From positions 29,449-93,448 of the forward strand of contig NZ_BONZ01000085.1 of NCBI RefSeq assembly GCF_016862975.1: 64,000 bases of DNA, read 5' to 3'. Positions 9,592 to 19,023 of this stretch are shown here, piece by piece. The position numbers and the translations under genes are program-made. Position 1 is the first letter of the stretch, and each line of letters starts with the position of its first letter. Under the pieces are notes generated by a model. That model saw only the letters and a program-made list of their open reading frames with translations. It had not been told where the DNA came from and ran no database searches. Origin of the DNA: Rugosimonospora africana. GTDB lineage: Bacteria; Actinomycetota; Actinomycetes; Mycobacteriales; Micromonosporaceae.

Positions 9592-10350
9592 ATGGCAGCG
9601 GCGATGATGTCGGTTCGCGGGCTGTCCCGCGACTTCCGCGGGTTCCGGGCGGTGGACCGGGTCGACCTCGACATCGCGCGGGACAGCGTGCACGCCCTGG
9701 TCGGGCCGAACGGGGCGGGCAAGACGACACTGTTCAATCTCCTCACCGGGTTTCTGACACCCACCGCCGGGCGCGTCGAGCTGGACGGGCGGGACATCAC
9801 CGGACTGCCCCCGGAACGGATCGCCGGCCTCGGCGTCGCCCGCTCGTTCCAGATCACCAGCCTGTTCCCCCAGTTGTCCGCGGTCGAGCAGGTGGAACTC
9901 GCGCTGCAGGGCCACTCCGGCCGGGGCATGGCGTTCTGGCGTTCGCGGCGGACCATGCGTCGGTACCGGGAGCCGGCGATGCGGGTACTCGAACAGGTGG
10001 GGCTCGAGGACGTGGCCGCAGTACCCGGGCAGGAACTCGCGTACGGCCGCAAGCGCGCACTGGAGCTGGCCCTCGCCCTGGCACTGCACCCACGGGTACT
10101 GCTGCTCGACGAGCCGACCGCCGGCATGGGGCTGGAAGACATCGACCGGACCGTCGAGCTGATCGAGCGGGTCCGGCGGGACCGCACCGTCGTCATGGTG
10201 GAGCACAACATGAGCGTGGTGGGCCGGCTGGCGGATCGGGTGACCGTGCTGACCGCGGGCCGGGTGCTGGTCGAGGGCGGGTACGACGAGGTCCGCGCCG
10301 ACCCCCGGGTCATCGACGCATACCTGGGGACCGGCCATGCTGCGCGTTGA
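9592..10350 (+). CDS. livG: Branched-chain amino-acid-type ABC transporter ATPase LivG
   Basis: 252 residues from ATG 9592 (GAAGGGGG upstream). Walker A is GPNGAGKTT, and the LivG-family insert follows (LPPERIAGLGVARSFQITSLFPQLSAVEQV). The signature region is degenerate (LAYGRKRALELALAL) and Walker B is LLLDEPTAGMG. With the next gene it powers import through LivH/LivM. The gene overlaps livF by 14 bases. Gene order ATPases, binding protein, permeases differs from the enterobacterial livKHMGF. The substrate class (branched amino acids, urea, amides or related small polar molecules) cannot be decided from the ATPase. Confidence 0.9.
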   Translation: MAAAMMSVRGLSRDFRGFRAVDRVDLDIARDSVHALVGPNGAGKTTLFNLLTGFLTPTAGRVELDGRDITGLPPERIAGLGVARSFQITSLFPQLSAVEQVELALQGHSGRGMAFWRSRRTMRRYREPAMRVLEQVGLEDVAAVPGQELAYGRKRALELALALALHPRVLLLDEPTAGMGLEDIDRTVELIERVRRDRTVVMVEHNMSVVGRLADRVTVLTAGRVLVEGGYDEVRADPRVIDAYLGTGHAAR

Positions 10351-11029
10351 CCGGCTGTCGGCCGGGTACGGCGAGGCCACCGTGCTGCGGGACGTGTCGC
10401 TGCAGGTCGCGGCCGGCGAGGTGGTCACCCTGTGCGGCCGCAACGGCGCCGGAAAGACCACCCTGCTGCGCGCGATCATGGGCCTGCACCGGCAGGTACA
10501 GGGCCGGATCGAGCTGCTGGGAACGGACCTGGGGCGGCTGCCTCCGCACCGCCGCGCCCGGCTCGGGCTCGGCTGGGTCCCCGACGACCGGGGCGCCTAC
10601 GCGACCCTGTCGGTGGCCGAGAGCCTCACCCTCCCGCCGGTGGTCGGCCCCGAACCGTGGCCGCTGGCGCGGGTCTACGAGGTGTTCCCCGCGCTGTACG
10701 CCCGCCGCGGCGCGGCGGCGAACACGCTGTCCGGCGGCGAACAGCAGATGCTGGCCCTGGCCCGGGTGCTGCGGATGGGCGCCCGGCTGCTGCTGTGCGA
10801 CGAACCGACCGAGGGACTGTCCCCGCTGCTGGTCGGGCAGATCGGCACCATCCTGCGGGAAGCCAGGACGCACGGCGTGACCGTGCTGCTGGTCGAGCAG
10901 AACCTGCACTTCGCGACGACCGTCGCCGACCGGCACTACGTGCTGGCCGAGGGACGCATCGTCGAGGCGCTGGACAACGACGACGTCCAGGCGCGCGAGC
11001 ACGAGTTGCTCAGCTATCTCGGAATCTGA
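10337..11029 (+). CDS. livF: Branched-chain amino-acid-type ABC transporter ATPase LivF
   Basis: 230 residues, the typical LivF length. Walker A is GRNGAGKTT, the family motif LGWVPDDRGAYATLSVAESL is present, the signature is LSGGEQQML and Walker B is LLLCDEPTEGLSP. The start lies inside the end of livG, so the two are translationally coupled and should form the heterodimeric ATPase of the importer. Confidence 0.92.
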   Translation: MLRVDRLSAGYGEATVLRDVSLQVAAGEVVTLCGRNGAGKTTLLRAIMGLHRQVQGRIELLGTDLGRLPPHRRARLGLGWVPDDRGAYATLSVAESLTLPPVVGPEPWPLARVYEVFPALYARRGAAANTLSGGEQQMLALARVLRMGARLLLCDEPTEGLSPLLVGQIGTILREARTHGVTVLLVEQNLHFATTVADRHYVLAEGRIVEALDNDDVQAREHELLSYLGI

Positions 11030-11086
11030 GCCAGATCGGCCGGGAGGGCGGTGTCCCACGGCCCGGCGCAAGCATAAGGAGACGCG

Positions 11087-12343
11087 ATGCGCACTATCCG
11101 GATCCGGAAACCGTTGGCTCTCGCGGCGGCCGCGCTGGTACTGGCCGGCTGTGGCGGCGGCGGGCCGCGCGGCGGCGGCGGCAGCAAACTGACCGACGGG
11201 AAGATCGTGCTGGGCGTGCTGAACGACCAGTCCGGCGGGTACGCCGACCTCGGCGGCAAGAACGCGGTGGTGGCCGTGCAGCTGGCCATCGACGACTTCA
11301 AGGCCAAGTACGGCGCCAAGGCCGTCACGAAGGACATCACCGTGGTCACCGCCGACCACCAGAACAAGCCCGACGTGGCCAAGACCGACGCCCAGCAGAT
11401 GTACGACCGGCAGGGCGTCGACGCCATCTTCGACGTGCCCACGTCCTCGGCCGCGCTGGCCGTCGCCGATGTCGCCAAGCAGGACAAGCGGCTCTACTTC
11501 AACATCTCCGCCGCGAGCGACGACCTCAACGGCAAGTCCTGCAACAAGTTCACCTTCCACTACGCGTACGACACGAACATGTTGGCCAACGGCACCGGTG
11601 CGGCCGACACCGAGGGCGGCGCGCGGAACTGGTACCTCGTCTACCCGAACTACGCCTTCGGGCAGGACATGACGCGCGGCTTCACGCAAGCCGTGTCGAA
11701 GGCGGGCGGGCACGTCGTGGCCACCGCCGGATCACCCTTCCCGAACCCCACCGAGGACTATTCCTCCCTACTGCTCAAGGCCGCCTCGCTGAACCCGAAG
11801 CCGGACACGCTGGGCGTCATGCAGGCCGGCGCCGACCTGCAGAACGTGGTCAAGCAGTACAACCAGTTCAAGCTCAAGGACCGGGGAATCAAGCTCGCCG
11901 TCGGGCTGATGTTCATCACCGACATCCACTCGCTGGGCCCGGACGCCCTGGCCGGTACCACCTTCACCGACGCCTGGTACTGGAACTTCGACCAGACCAA
12001 CCGGAGCTTCGCCAACCGGTTCTACGCCAAGACGCAGACCCGGCCGACCTTCGCCCACGCGGCCAACTACTCCGCGGCGCTCAACTACCTGGAGGCGGTG
12101 CAGGCGGCCGGTACCGACGACGCGGCCACGGTGGTGGGGAACCTGGAAGGCAAGAAGATCAACGACGTGTTCCTGCGCAACGGCACCGTACGCGCGGCGG
12201 ACCACCTGGTCACTCACGACGCGTACCTGGCGCAGGTCAAGCCGTCCAGCCAGGTCGCCGAACCGTGGGACTACGAAAAGATCATCAAGACCATCCCGGC
12301 CGACCAGGCGTTCAACCCTCCGTCCGGCGACTGCCACCTGTGA
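11087..12343 (+). CDS. livK: ABC transporter substrate-binding lipoprotein (LivK-like)
   Basis: 418 residues. A signal peptide with lipobox LAGC places the lipidated cysteine at residue 22, followed by a Gly/Arg linker. The mature part has the type-1 periplasmic-binding fold of the LivK/AmiC family: KIVLGVLNDQSGGYADLGGKNAVVAVQLAIDDF, the Q-M-YDRQGVDAIF strand, and the hinge region ...VYPNYAFGQDMTRGFTQAVSKAGG. The aligned C-terminus (TRPTFAHAANYSAALNYLEAVQAAGT) is also typical. It captures the substrate outside the membrane for LivHM. AAGGAG is present 6 bases before the start. The family also covers urea and amide receptors, so the ligand is open. Confidence 0.9.
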   Translation: MRTIRIRKPLALAAAALVLAGCGGGGPRGGGGSKLTDGKIVLGVLNDQSGGYADLGGKNAVVAVQLAIDDFKAKYGAKAVTKDITVVTADHQNKPDVAKTDAQQMYDRQGVDAIFDVPTSSAALAVADVAKQDKRLYFNISAASDDLNGKSCNKFTFHYAYDTNMLANGTGAADTEGGARNWYLVYPNYAFGQDMTRGFTQAVSKAGGHVVATAGSPFPNPTEDYSSLLLKAASLNPKPDTLGVMQAGADLQNVVKQYNQFKLKDRGIKLAVGLMFITDIHSLGPDALAGTTFTDAWYWNFDQTNRSFANRFYAKTQTRPTFAHAANYSAALNYLEAVQAAGTDDAATVVGNLEGKKINDVFLRNGTVRAADHLVTHDAYLAQVKPSSQVAEPWDYEKIIKTIPADQAFNPPSGDCHL

Positions 12344-12353
12344 TTGGACGCGC

Positions 12354-13229
12354 ATGGCCAACTTCCTGGAACAGACCGTCAACGGTCTGGTCAACGGTGG
12401 GTTCTACGCGATGCTCGCGCTCGGGCTGGCGGTCATCTTCGGCATGCTGAAGGTGGTCAACTTCGCGCACGGCGCGTTCTACATGCTCGGCGCGTTCGGC
12501 GCGTACCTGTGCCTGCGCGAGCTGGGCCTGTCGTTCTGGTGGGCGCTGCCGCTGGTACCGGTCGTGCTCGGTGTGCTGGGCATGGGTCTGGAACGTGCGG
12601 TCATCCACCGGCTCACCAGACTGGATCCGCTGTACAACTTCCTGCTGACCTTCGGCCTCACGCTGATCCTGCAGGACCTGGTGAAGTGGCGGTACGGGGT
12701 GTCGGCCAACCCGTACGAGGTGCCGGCCGCGCTGCGCGGGACGCTCCGGGCCGGATCGTTCGAGTTTCCCGCCTACCGGGTGTTCGTCTTCGGGTTCGCG
12801 GTGCTGGCCTGCGCGGCGGTGTGGTGGCTGCTGACCCGTACCCGGATCGGCATGGTGGTGCGGGCCGCGACCGAGCGCCCGGAGTTGACCGGCGCGCTGG
12901 GCATCGACGTGGCCCGCTGGACGACACCGGTGTTCGGATTCGGGGTCGCCCTCGCCGGGCTCGCCGGCGTGCTCGCCGCACCCATGCAGGCGGTGAATCC
13001 GCTGATGGGCGCGGACCTCATCATCGTGGTGTTCGCGGTCGTGGTCATCGGCGGGCTCGGGTCGATCCTCGGCTCGGTGGCTACCGGCTTCGGCGTCGGG
13101 ATCGCGGTGGCGTGGGCGCAGGCGTACGCGCCGCCGGTCGTCGCCCAGGTGCTCGTGTTCGTGGTGATGGCCGCGGTGCTGCTGTGGCGGCCGGCCGGCT
13201 TGTTCGGGCGGGAGGAGACGCCGGCGTGA
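12354..13229 (+). CDS. livH: Branched-chain amino-acid-type ABC permease LivH
   Basis: 291 residues, about eight hydrophobic segments, beginning LEQTVNGLVNGGFYAMLALGLAVIFGMLKVVNFAHGAFYMLGAF, the LivH hallmark. The EAA-like loop (VVRAATERPELTGALGIDV) contacts the ATPases. It starts 10 bases after livK and its TGA overlaps the GTG of livM, so it belongs to the same operon. Confidence 0.93.
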   Translation: MANFLEQTVNGLVNGGFYAMLALGLAVIFGMLKVVNFAHGAFYMLGAFGAYLCLRELGLSFWWALPLVPVVLGVLGMGLERAVIHRLTRLDPLYNFLLTFGLTLILQDLVKWRYGVSANPYEVPAALRGTLRAGSFEFPAYRVFVFGFAVLACAAVWWLLTRTRIGMVVRAATERPELTGALGIDVARWTTPVFGFGVALAGLAGVLAAPMQAVNPLMGADLIIVVFAVVVIGGLGSILGSVATGFGVGIAVAWAQAYAPPVVAQVLVFVVMAAVLLWRPAGLFGREETPA

Positions 13230-14173
13230 GGAAATCTCTGCGGTTCCTGCCGCTGGCGGCGGGTCTGGTCGTGGTGGCCGTCCTGCCCCGGGTGCTGTAC
13301 CCGCCGGTCGCGCTGGACATCGTGTGCTGGGCGCTGTTCGCCGTCGCCGTCGACCTGCTTCTCGGGTACACCGGGCTGCTGTCGTTCGGGCACGCGGCGT
13401 TCTGGGGTACCTCGGCCTACACGGCCGGCCTGGTCGCGGAGCACACCGGCGCGCCGTTTCCGTTGGCGGTACTGGCCGGGGCGGCGGCCGCGGCCGTCCT
13501 CGCCGTTCCCGTCGGGTACCTGTCGGTGCGCCGCACCGGCATCTACTTCGCCATGGTGACACTGGCGTTCGCACAACTGATGTACGTGGTGGCCAACCAG
13601 TGGCGCGGACTGACCGGGGGCGAGAACGGGCTGCAGGACGTACCCCGGACGTTGTTCGGCACACACCCGTTCGGCACGGACCTGTCCGACCCGTACTACT
13701 TCTACTACTGGATGCTGCCCCTGGCGCTGCTCGGCTTCCTGGCCGCCTGGCGGATCGTGCACTCGCCGTTCGGCAGGGTGCTCGTCGCGATCCGGGACAA
13801 CCCGGCCCGAGCCCGTGCCCTCGGGTACCCGGTGCACCGGTACAAGCTCGTCGCGTTCGTCCTCTCGGCCGCCCTCGCCGGACTCGCCGGTGGCCTGTTC
13901 GCGATGAGCCATCAGTTCGTCACGCTGGACACGCTGCACTGGACCACGTCGGGCCAGGCGGTGGTGATGGTGGTACTGGGCGGGATCGGCACGCTCTGGG
14001 GCGCCCCGGTCGCGGCCGCGATCCTGGTGCGCCTGCAGGACATCCTGTCGCTGGCGCACTTCGAGGAGGTCGGCCTGCTCACCGGCGGCGTGTTCGTGGT
14101 CGTGGTGTTGCTGTTCCGGCGCGGGATCTGGGGAACGGTGGCCGCGCTACTGCGCCGGTGGCGCATCGGCTAG
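13226..14173 (+). CDS. livM: Branched-chain amino-acid-type ABC permease LivM
   Basis: 315 residues from GTG 13226, overlapping the livH stop (GTGA). About nine hydrophobic segments include the LivM motifs LLLGYTGLLSFGHAAFWGTSAYTAGL, RRTGIYFAMVTLAFAQLMYVV and RVLVAIRDNPARARALGYPV (cytoplasmic coupling loop). It is the last gene of the operon; strong hairpins follow at 14221-14273. Confidence 0.93.
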   Translation: MRKSLRFLPLAAGLVVVAVLPRVLYPPVALDIVCWALFAVAVDLLLGYTGLLSFGHAAFWGTSAYTAGLVAEHTGAPFPLAVLAGAAAAAVLAVPVGYLSVRRTGIYFAMVTLAFAQLMYVVANQWRGLTGGENGLQDVPRTLFGTHPFGTDLSDPYYFYYWMLPLALLGFLAAWRIVHSPFGRVLVAIRDNPARARALGYPVHRYKLVAFVLSAALAGLAGGLFAMSHQFVTLDTLHWTTSGQAVVMVVLGGIGTLWGAPVAAAILVRLQDILSLAHFEEVGLLTGGVFVVVVLLFRRGIWGTVAALLRRWRIG

Positions 14174-14220
14174 CGACAATCAGACCTCGCGTTCGGGCGT
14201 CGACCACGCTCGGCGTATCC

Positions 14221-14273
14221 CTCGCCGTCGCGGCGAGCGACCCGGCCTCTCGCCGTCGCGGTGAGAGGCCGGG
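14221..14273 (+). terminator. Tandem hairpins after livM
   Basis: A 7-bp stem (CTCGCCG, 3-nt loop, CGGCGAG; 14221-14237) is followed by an 11-bp perfect stem, CCCGGCCTCTC at 14241-14251 with GAGAGGCCGGG at 14263-14273. They lie in the 275-bp gap between livM and the kinase gene and probably end the liv transcript. Confidence 0.65.
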
Positions 14274-14448
14274 CGAGAATCCGGGCAGGTTTGGCGTTCG
14301 CATACACCCGGGTACCTAGCGGCGGGCCGGCCGGAACCCGTCGCATTGCCCGGAAGGACTTGACCGGTCGACGCGGTACCCTCGGTGCGCGTCATCGGGC
14401 TGTTCGTCAATCGGGTCCCACCCGCACGACAGAGGGAGGTTCCGTGCG

Positions 14449-17400
14449 ATGAGCAGCGCCGTACAACGGCCGGCTCCCCCCGGCGGGGACGACCTCTTCT
14501 CCCTCGACGCGGAGCTCGGCCGGGACCTCGCCGCGATCGACTGGGCGGCGACGCCGCTCGGTCCGCCCCGGCGCTGGCCGCAGAGCCTGCGGGCCGCGGT
14601 GAGCATCCTGCTGTCGTCACGGTTTCCGATGTGGATGGCTTACGGTCCGCAGCTGACGTTCTTCTGCAACGCCGCCTACCGGCGCGACACTCTCGGCCGC
14701 AAGTACCCGTGGGCGTTGGGTCGCCCGGCCAGCGAGGTGTGGGCGGAGATCTGGGCCGACATCGGCCCCCGGATCGACACCGTGCTCAGCACGGGCAAGG
14801 CGACCTGGGACGAGGCGCTGCTGCTGTTCCTCGAACGCTCGGGGTACCGCGAAGAGACGTACCACACCTTTTCCTACAGTCCGCTGCGGGATGATGACGG
14901 CGCCTTGACCGGCATGTTGTGCGTGGTCAGCGAGGACACCGAACGGGTGGTCGGCGAGCGGCGGATGGCGACCCTGCGCGACCTCGGCTCCGATCTCAGC
15001 GTGGTGCGCACCGAGCAGGAGATGCTGGCCTTCGCCAGCGAGCAGCTCGGCCGCAATCTCCGAGACCTGCCGTTCACTCTGACCTACCTGTTCGAGCCCG
15101 ACGGTCACGCGTGGCTGGCCGCGTCGACGGGGATCCGCGCGGGACGTCCGGCCGCGCCGTCGATCCTGACGGCCGACGGCTCGGGCGACGTCTGGCCGGC
15201 GGCGAGGCTGGCCCGGCAGGAGCCGGTGCTGATGGACCTCGACGGTCCGCCGTTTCGCGAGCTGCCGATCGGGGACTGGCCGGAGCCGCCGAACCAGGCT
15301 CTGCTGGTACCGCTGCCGCGTCAGGGCGCCGGGCCGTACGGGTTCCTCGTCGCCGCGCTGAACCGGTACCGGCCGCTGAACGACGGCTACCGGGGATTCG
15401 TCGAATTGACCGCGGGACATGTCGCGACGGGAATCGGCAGCGCCCGCAGCTACCGGGTGCAGCAGCGACGGGCGGAGGAGCTGGCCGAGCTGGACCGGGC
15501 CAAGACCGCCTTCTTCTCCAACATCAGCCACGAGTTCCGCACGCCGCTCACTCTGATCATGGGACCGGTACAGGAGCTGCGCGATCGGCTGCCGCCCGGC
15601 GACCAGCGTGCCCGTGACGAGGTGGAGGTGATCCACCGCAGCGGCTTGCGGCTGGGCAAGCTGGTCAACACGCTCCTGGACTTCTCCCGCATCGAGGCCG
15701 GACGCGTGCAGGCGCGGTACGAGCCGGTCGACCTGCCGGTGTTCACCGCCGAACTCGCCAGCGTGTTCCGGGCGGCGATCGAACGCGCCGGCCTGGCCTT
15801 CGAGGTGGACTGCCCGCCCCTGGACCGGCCGGTCTACGTGGACCGCGGCATGTGGGAGAAGGTCGTCCTCAATCTGCTGAGCAACGCGTTGAAGTTCACG
15901 TTCGACGGTGGCATCCGGGTGTCGCTCGACGCCGACGGAGACCATGCCGTCGTCAGGGTGTCGGACAGCGGCGTCGGCGTACCCGTGGACGAGATGCCGC
16001 GGCTGTTCGAGCGCTTCCACCGCGTCCCGAGCGCCCGCGCGCGCTCGAACGAGGGCAGCGGCATCGGCCTCGCGCTGGTTCAGGAACTCGTGCACCTGCA
16101 CGGCGGCACGATCGCCGCGCAGAGCGAGCCCGACTCCGGCACCACCTTCACCATCCGGCTCCCCTACGGACACGCCCACCTGCCGGCGGACCAGATCGCC
16201 GAGACGACGGGCAGCCACGCCGCCACCGAGACCGCTGAGCCGTTCGTTCAGGAGGCGCTGCGCTGGCTGCCCGAGGACGCCGGTGGCTCCGGCCTGACGG
16301 CGCCGGACACCAGCGCGGTCGTACCGGCCACGGCTGCGGTCGACGGGCCCCGCGCCCGGGTACTCGTGGCCGACGACAACACCGACATGCGCGACTACCT
16401 GCGGCGGCTGCTGACCGGCCAGTACGAGGTGATCACCGTTGCCGACGGCGCGGCCGCCCTCGCCGCGGCCCGCAACCACCCACCCGACCTGATCGTCAGC
16501 GATGTCATGATGCCCGGACTGGGCGGGTTGGAACTGGTCACGGCGCTGCGCGCCGAGCCGCGGACCGCCGGCGTGCCGGTCATGCTCCTGTCCGCCCGGG
16601 CGGGTCAGGAAGCGGCCGTGGAGGGATTGTCCGCCGGTGCCGACGACTACCTGGTCAAGCCGTTCGCCGCGCAGGAATTCCTCGCCCGGGTACGGGGGAA
16701 CGTCGACCTGGCACGGCTGCGCAACCACCACTCGCAGTGGCGCACGGCACTGATCGATTCGCTCCAGGAGGGCTTCTTCGTCGCCGACGCGGACGGCACC
16801 ATCGTCGAAGTCAACTCGGCCTTCACCGACATCCTCGGCTACCCGGCCGACGGCCTGCCCTATCCGGCGCCGCATCCGTGGTGGCCCGACCCGCACGCCG
16901 ACTCCTCCGCTCATGAGCAGGTGACCGAGGCGTACCGGCAGGTCATCTCGGCCCCGCACGGCAGCACCGTGGTTCCGCTGCGGCACCGCGACGGGCACCG
17001 GCTCTGGGCGACGCTGGCGACCAATTCGGTACGCGACGACCGGGGCACTCGGATGATGGTCGGCACCATCCGGGACGTCACCACCGAGCGGTACGCGGCC
17101 GCTCGCGACACCGCTCTCAACGCTATGAACGAGTGCCTGGCGAGCGCACGGACCGTACCCGAAGTGCTCCAGGCGGCCGTCACGCGGCTGCGCCGGCAGT
17201 GGCTCGCCCCCGCCGTGTTCGCCCGCGCAGGCGCCGCCACGGTCAGCGCCCCCACTGTCGGCGCCCCCACTGTCGGCGCCCCCACTGTCGGCGCCCCCAC
17301 TGTCGGCGCCGCCACTGTCGGCGCCGTCGGGGTGGTACGCGATGCGGATGCCGATGCCGATCCCCCCGCGGCAATGGACGGCCTGCGCGACGTCCCGCAG

Positions 17401-18669
17401 TCGCGCATCCTGATCGAGTCCGGCGGCGGCGGCCGGCCGATCGGCGCCGGAACCACCGTCGACTCGCCGGTGGGACCGGTCGCGATCTGGCTCACGCTCG
17501 ACCCGGCACGGGGATTCGGCACCGAGGACCAGACGCTGCTGTTGCTGCTGTGCGGGTCCCTGGCTCAGGCGCTGCACCGGGCACACGCCTTCGACCAGCA
17601 GCGCGAGGTCGCCGTGACGCTGCAACGCGCCATCCTCGGCCCAGTCGCCCTGCCGGACGGCTTCGCCGTGCGCTACCAGCCGGCGCTGGAGGTCGGCGGC
17701 GACTGGTACGACGCGGTCGACCTGCCCGACGGCCGGATCGGCATCATGGTTGGCGACTGCGTCGGTCGCGGGCTGAGCGCCGCCACCGTGATGGGACAGC
17801 TACGCAGCGCCGGCCGCGCCCTGCTGCTGCGGGCCACCGGTCCGAGCGAGGTCCTCACCGCGCTGGACCAGTTCGCCGTGCTGTTGCCCGAGGCGATCTG
17901 CACGACGGCGTTGTGCGCGATCCTCGATCCGGGCAACGGACAGCTGGTCTACAGCAGCGCCGGTCACCCCCCGGCGATCCTGACCCTGTCCGACGGCCGG
18001 ACCGAGTTGCTCGCCGCCGGGCTTGGGCTCCCCCTGGGCGTGCTGCCCGGGCGTCCGCGTCAGGAAACGAACACCGTCGTCCCACCCGGAGCGGTGCTGC
18101 TGCTCTACACCGACGGTCTCATCGAACGCCGCCGCCGTCCGCTCGAGGCGGGCATCGCCCGGGCCGCCGAAACCGTGCGGGACTACCGCGCCCTGCCCGT
18201 CGAACAGCTCGCCGACCGGTTGTTGAGCCAGATGACCAGCAGCGACGGGTACAGCGACGACGTGGCCCTGCTCCTCTACCGGCATCCCGCCCCGCTGGAC
18301 ATAGCGTTCGACGCCGACGCCGGGGTGCTCGCGCCGGCGCGAACCGTGCTGCGTGCCTGGCTGCGCCGAGCCGGCGTCGACTCCCGGGTCACACAGAACG
18401 TTCTCGTCGCCGCCGGCGAGGCATGCGCCAACGCCATCGAACACGGCAACCGCGATGCCCACGGCCGGATCCACCTCGTCGCCGCCACAGCGGGAGAAGA
18501 CATCCAGGTTACCGTCGCGGACACCGGGCGGTGGCTGGACGAGCAGACCAGCGAGAACCGGTACCGGGGCAACGGCATCAGGCTCATGCGAGCCCTGATG
18601 AACCACGTCGACCTGCGCACCGGCCCCACCGGCACCACCGTCACGATGTCTACGAGGATCACGCCATGA
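14449..18669 (+). CDS. Hybrid sensor kinase / response regulator / PP2C phosphatase / anti-sigma kinase fusion
   Basis: 1406 residues and no transmembrane segment. Domains: PAS-like (about 20-155), GAF-like (165-335), HisKA with phospho-acceptor His361 in SNISHEFRTPLT, HATPase with NLLSNALKFT and GSGIGLAL, REC (640-760; phospho-acceptor Asp685 in VSDVMMPG; Lys in LVKPF), and a second PAS (770-885). Next come a linker with (APTVG) repeats at 930-959, a further GAF-like part, a SpoIIE/RsbU PP2C phosphatase (about 1055-1282; EVGGDWYDAV, GDCVGRGL, SDDVALLL) and a C-terminal RsbW-type ATPase (EACANAIEHG). It thus has both a phosphorelay input and the kinase/phosphatase outputs that set the phosphorylation of a STAS protein. 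The next gene encodes a STAS protein and overlaps by 4 bases. It has AGAGGGAGG before the start. Confidence 0.9.
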   Translation: MSSAVQRPAPPGGDDLFSLDAELGRDLAAIDWAATPLGPPRRWPQSLRAAVSILLSSRFPMWMAYGPQLTFFCNAAYRRDTLGRKYPWALGRPASEVWAEIWADIGPRIDTVLSTGKATWDEALLLFLERSGYREETYHTFSYSPLRDDDGALTGMLCVVSEDTERVVGERRMATLRDLGSDLSVVRTEQEMLAFASEQLGRNLRDLPFTLTYLFEPDGHAWLAASTGIRAGRPAAPSILTADGSGDVWPAARLARQEPVLMDLDGPPFRELPIGDWPEPPNQALLVPLPRQGAGPYGFLVAALNRYRPLNDGYRGFVELTAGHVATGIGSARSYRVQQRRAEELAELDRAKTAFFSNISHEFRTPLTLIMGPVQELRDRLPPGDQRARDEVEVIHRSGLRLGKLVNTLLDFSRIEAGRVQARYEPVDLPVFTAELASVFRAAIERAGLAFEVDCPPLDRPVYVDRGMWEKVVLNLLSNALKFTFDGGIRVSLDADGDHAVVRVSDSGVGVPVDEMPRLFERFHRVPSARARSNEGSGIGLALVQELVHLHGGTIAAQSEPDSGTTFTIRLPYGHAHLPADQIAETTGSHAATETAEPFVQEALRWLPEDAGGSGLTAPDTSAVVPATAAVDGPRARVLVADDNTDMRDYLRRLLTGQYEVITVADGAAALAAARNHPPDLIVSDVMMPGLGGLELVTALRAEPRTAGVPVMLLSARAGQEAAVEGLSAGADDYLVKPFAAQEFLARVRGNVDLARLRNHHSQWRTALIDSLQEGFFVADADGTIVEVNSAFTDILGYPADGLPYPAPHPWWPDPHADSSAHEQVTEAYRQVISAPHGSTVVPLRHRDGHRLWATLATNSVRDDRGTRMMVGTIRDVTTERYAAARDTALNAMNECLASARTVPEVLQAAVTRLRRQWLAPAVFARAGAATVSAPTVGAPTVGAPTVGAPTVGAATVGAVGVVRDADADADPPAAMDGLRDVPQSRILIESGGGGRPIGAGTTVDSPVGPVAIWLTLDPARGFGTEDQTLLLLLCGSLAQALHRAHAFDQQREVAVTLQRAILGPVALPDGFAVRYQPALEVGGDWYDAVDLPDGRIGIMVGDCVGRGLSAATVMGQLRSAGRALLLRATGPSEVLTALDQFAVLLPEAICTTALCAILDPGNGQLVYSSAGHPPAILTLSDGRTELLAAGLGLPLGVLPGRPRQETNTVVPPGAVLLLYTDGLIERRRRPLEAGIARAAETVRDYRALPVEQLADRLLSQMTSSDGYSDDVALLLYRHPAPLDIAFDADAGVLAPARTVLRAWLRRAGVDSRVTQNVLVAAGEACANAIEHGNRDAHGRIHLVAATAGEDIQVTVADTGRWLDEQTSENRYRGNGIRLMRALMNHVDLRTGPTGTTVTMSTRITP
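17236..17325. repeat. 15-bp tandem repeat in the kinase gene
   Basis: Six copies of a 15-bp unit (type CCCACTGTCGGCGCC; the outer copies have a few substitutions) encode APTVG/ATVSA repeats. They form a flexible linker between the second PAS and the phosphatase half. Confidence 0.8.
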
Positions 18670-18995
18670 CCACTCCGCTACACATCACCACGAGCCAGGC
18701 CCCCGACGGTCGACCGCGGCTGACCGCCGTCGGCGAGATCGATATCAGCAACACCAAGGAATTCACCGCGAAGCTGTGCGACGCCGTCGCCCCGGGGCAC
18801 CGCCTCCTCGTCGACCTGACCCTGGTGACCTATCTGGACAGCGCTGCCCTGGCCGCTCTCTTCGCGTACGCCAAACAGATCGACATCCACATCTCACCGC
18901 TCAACGAGACACTGTTCAGCTTCAGCGGTCTCTCCCAGCTGACCACCATCCGGGTCATTCCGGCGGACCAGGACCAGCCCTCGAGCGCCGGCTGA
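18666..18995 (+). CDS. STAS-domain anti-sigma factor antagonist
   Basis: 109 residues. STAS fold of SpoIIAA/RsbV proteins: LTAVGEIDISNTKEFTAKL, LLVDLTLVTYLDSAALAALF with the conserved Asp-Ser at the switch (the Ser is the usual phosphorylation site), and a C-terminal strand/helix. It starts inside the stop of the kinase fusion (ATGA), so the two are made together. By family logic the RsbW-like end of the fusion phosphorylates this protein and the PP2C domain reverses it, controlling a sigma factor not encoded in the window. Confidence 0.9.
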   Translation: MTTPLHITTSQAPDGRPRLTAVGEIDISNTKEFTAKLCDAVAPGHRLLVDLTLVTYLDSAALAALFAYAKQIDIHISPLNETLFSFSGLSQLTTIRVIPADQDQPSSAG

Positions 18996-19009
18996 TACAC
19001 CGGCGCGAC

Positions 19010-19015
19010 CATACT
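19010..19015 (+). promoter_or_regulatory. Possible -10 for leaderless MazG-like gene
   Basis: CATACT ends 8 bases before ATG 19024, and no ribosome site is visible. This is a weaker case than the other leaderless genes here. Confidence 0.3.
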
Positions 19016-19023
19016 GGTCCGTC

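Noticed and set aside
17236..17325. Tandem repeats considered as a CRISPR array
   Set aside because: Units are 15 bp, directly adjacent without spacers and in frame within a gene; the same reasoning excludes 5146-5217 and 42552-42639.
14617..17625. 1002-codon minus-strand ORF opposite the sensor-kinase gene
   Set aside because: Composition is Arg/Gly/Ala/Val-rich with no family motif; it is the antisense shadow of the PAS/HisKA/REC coding sequence, as expected in high-GC DNA.
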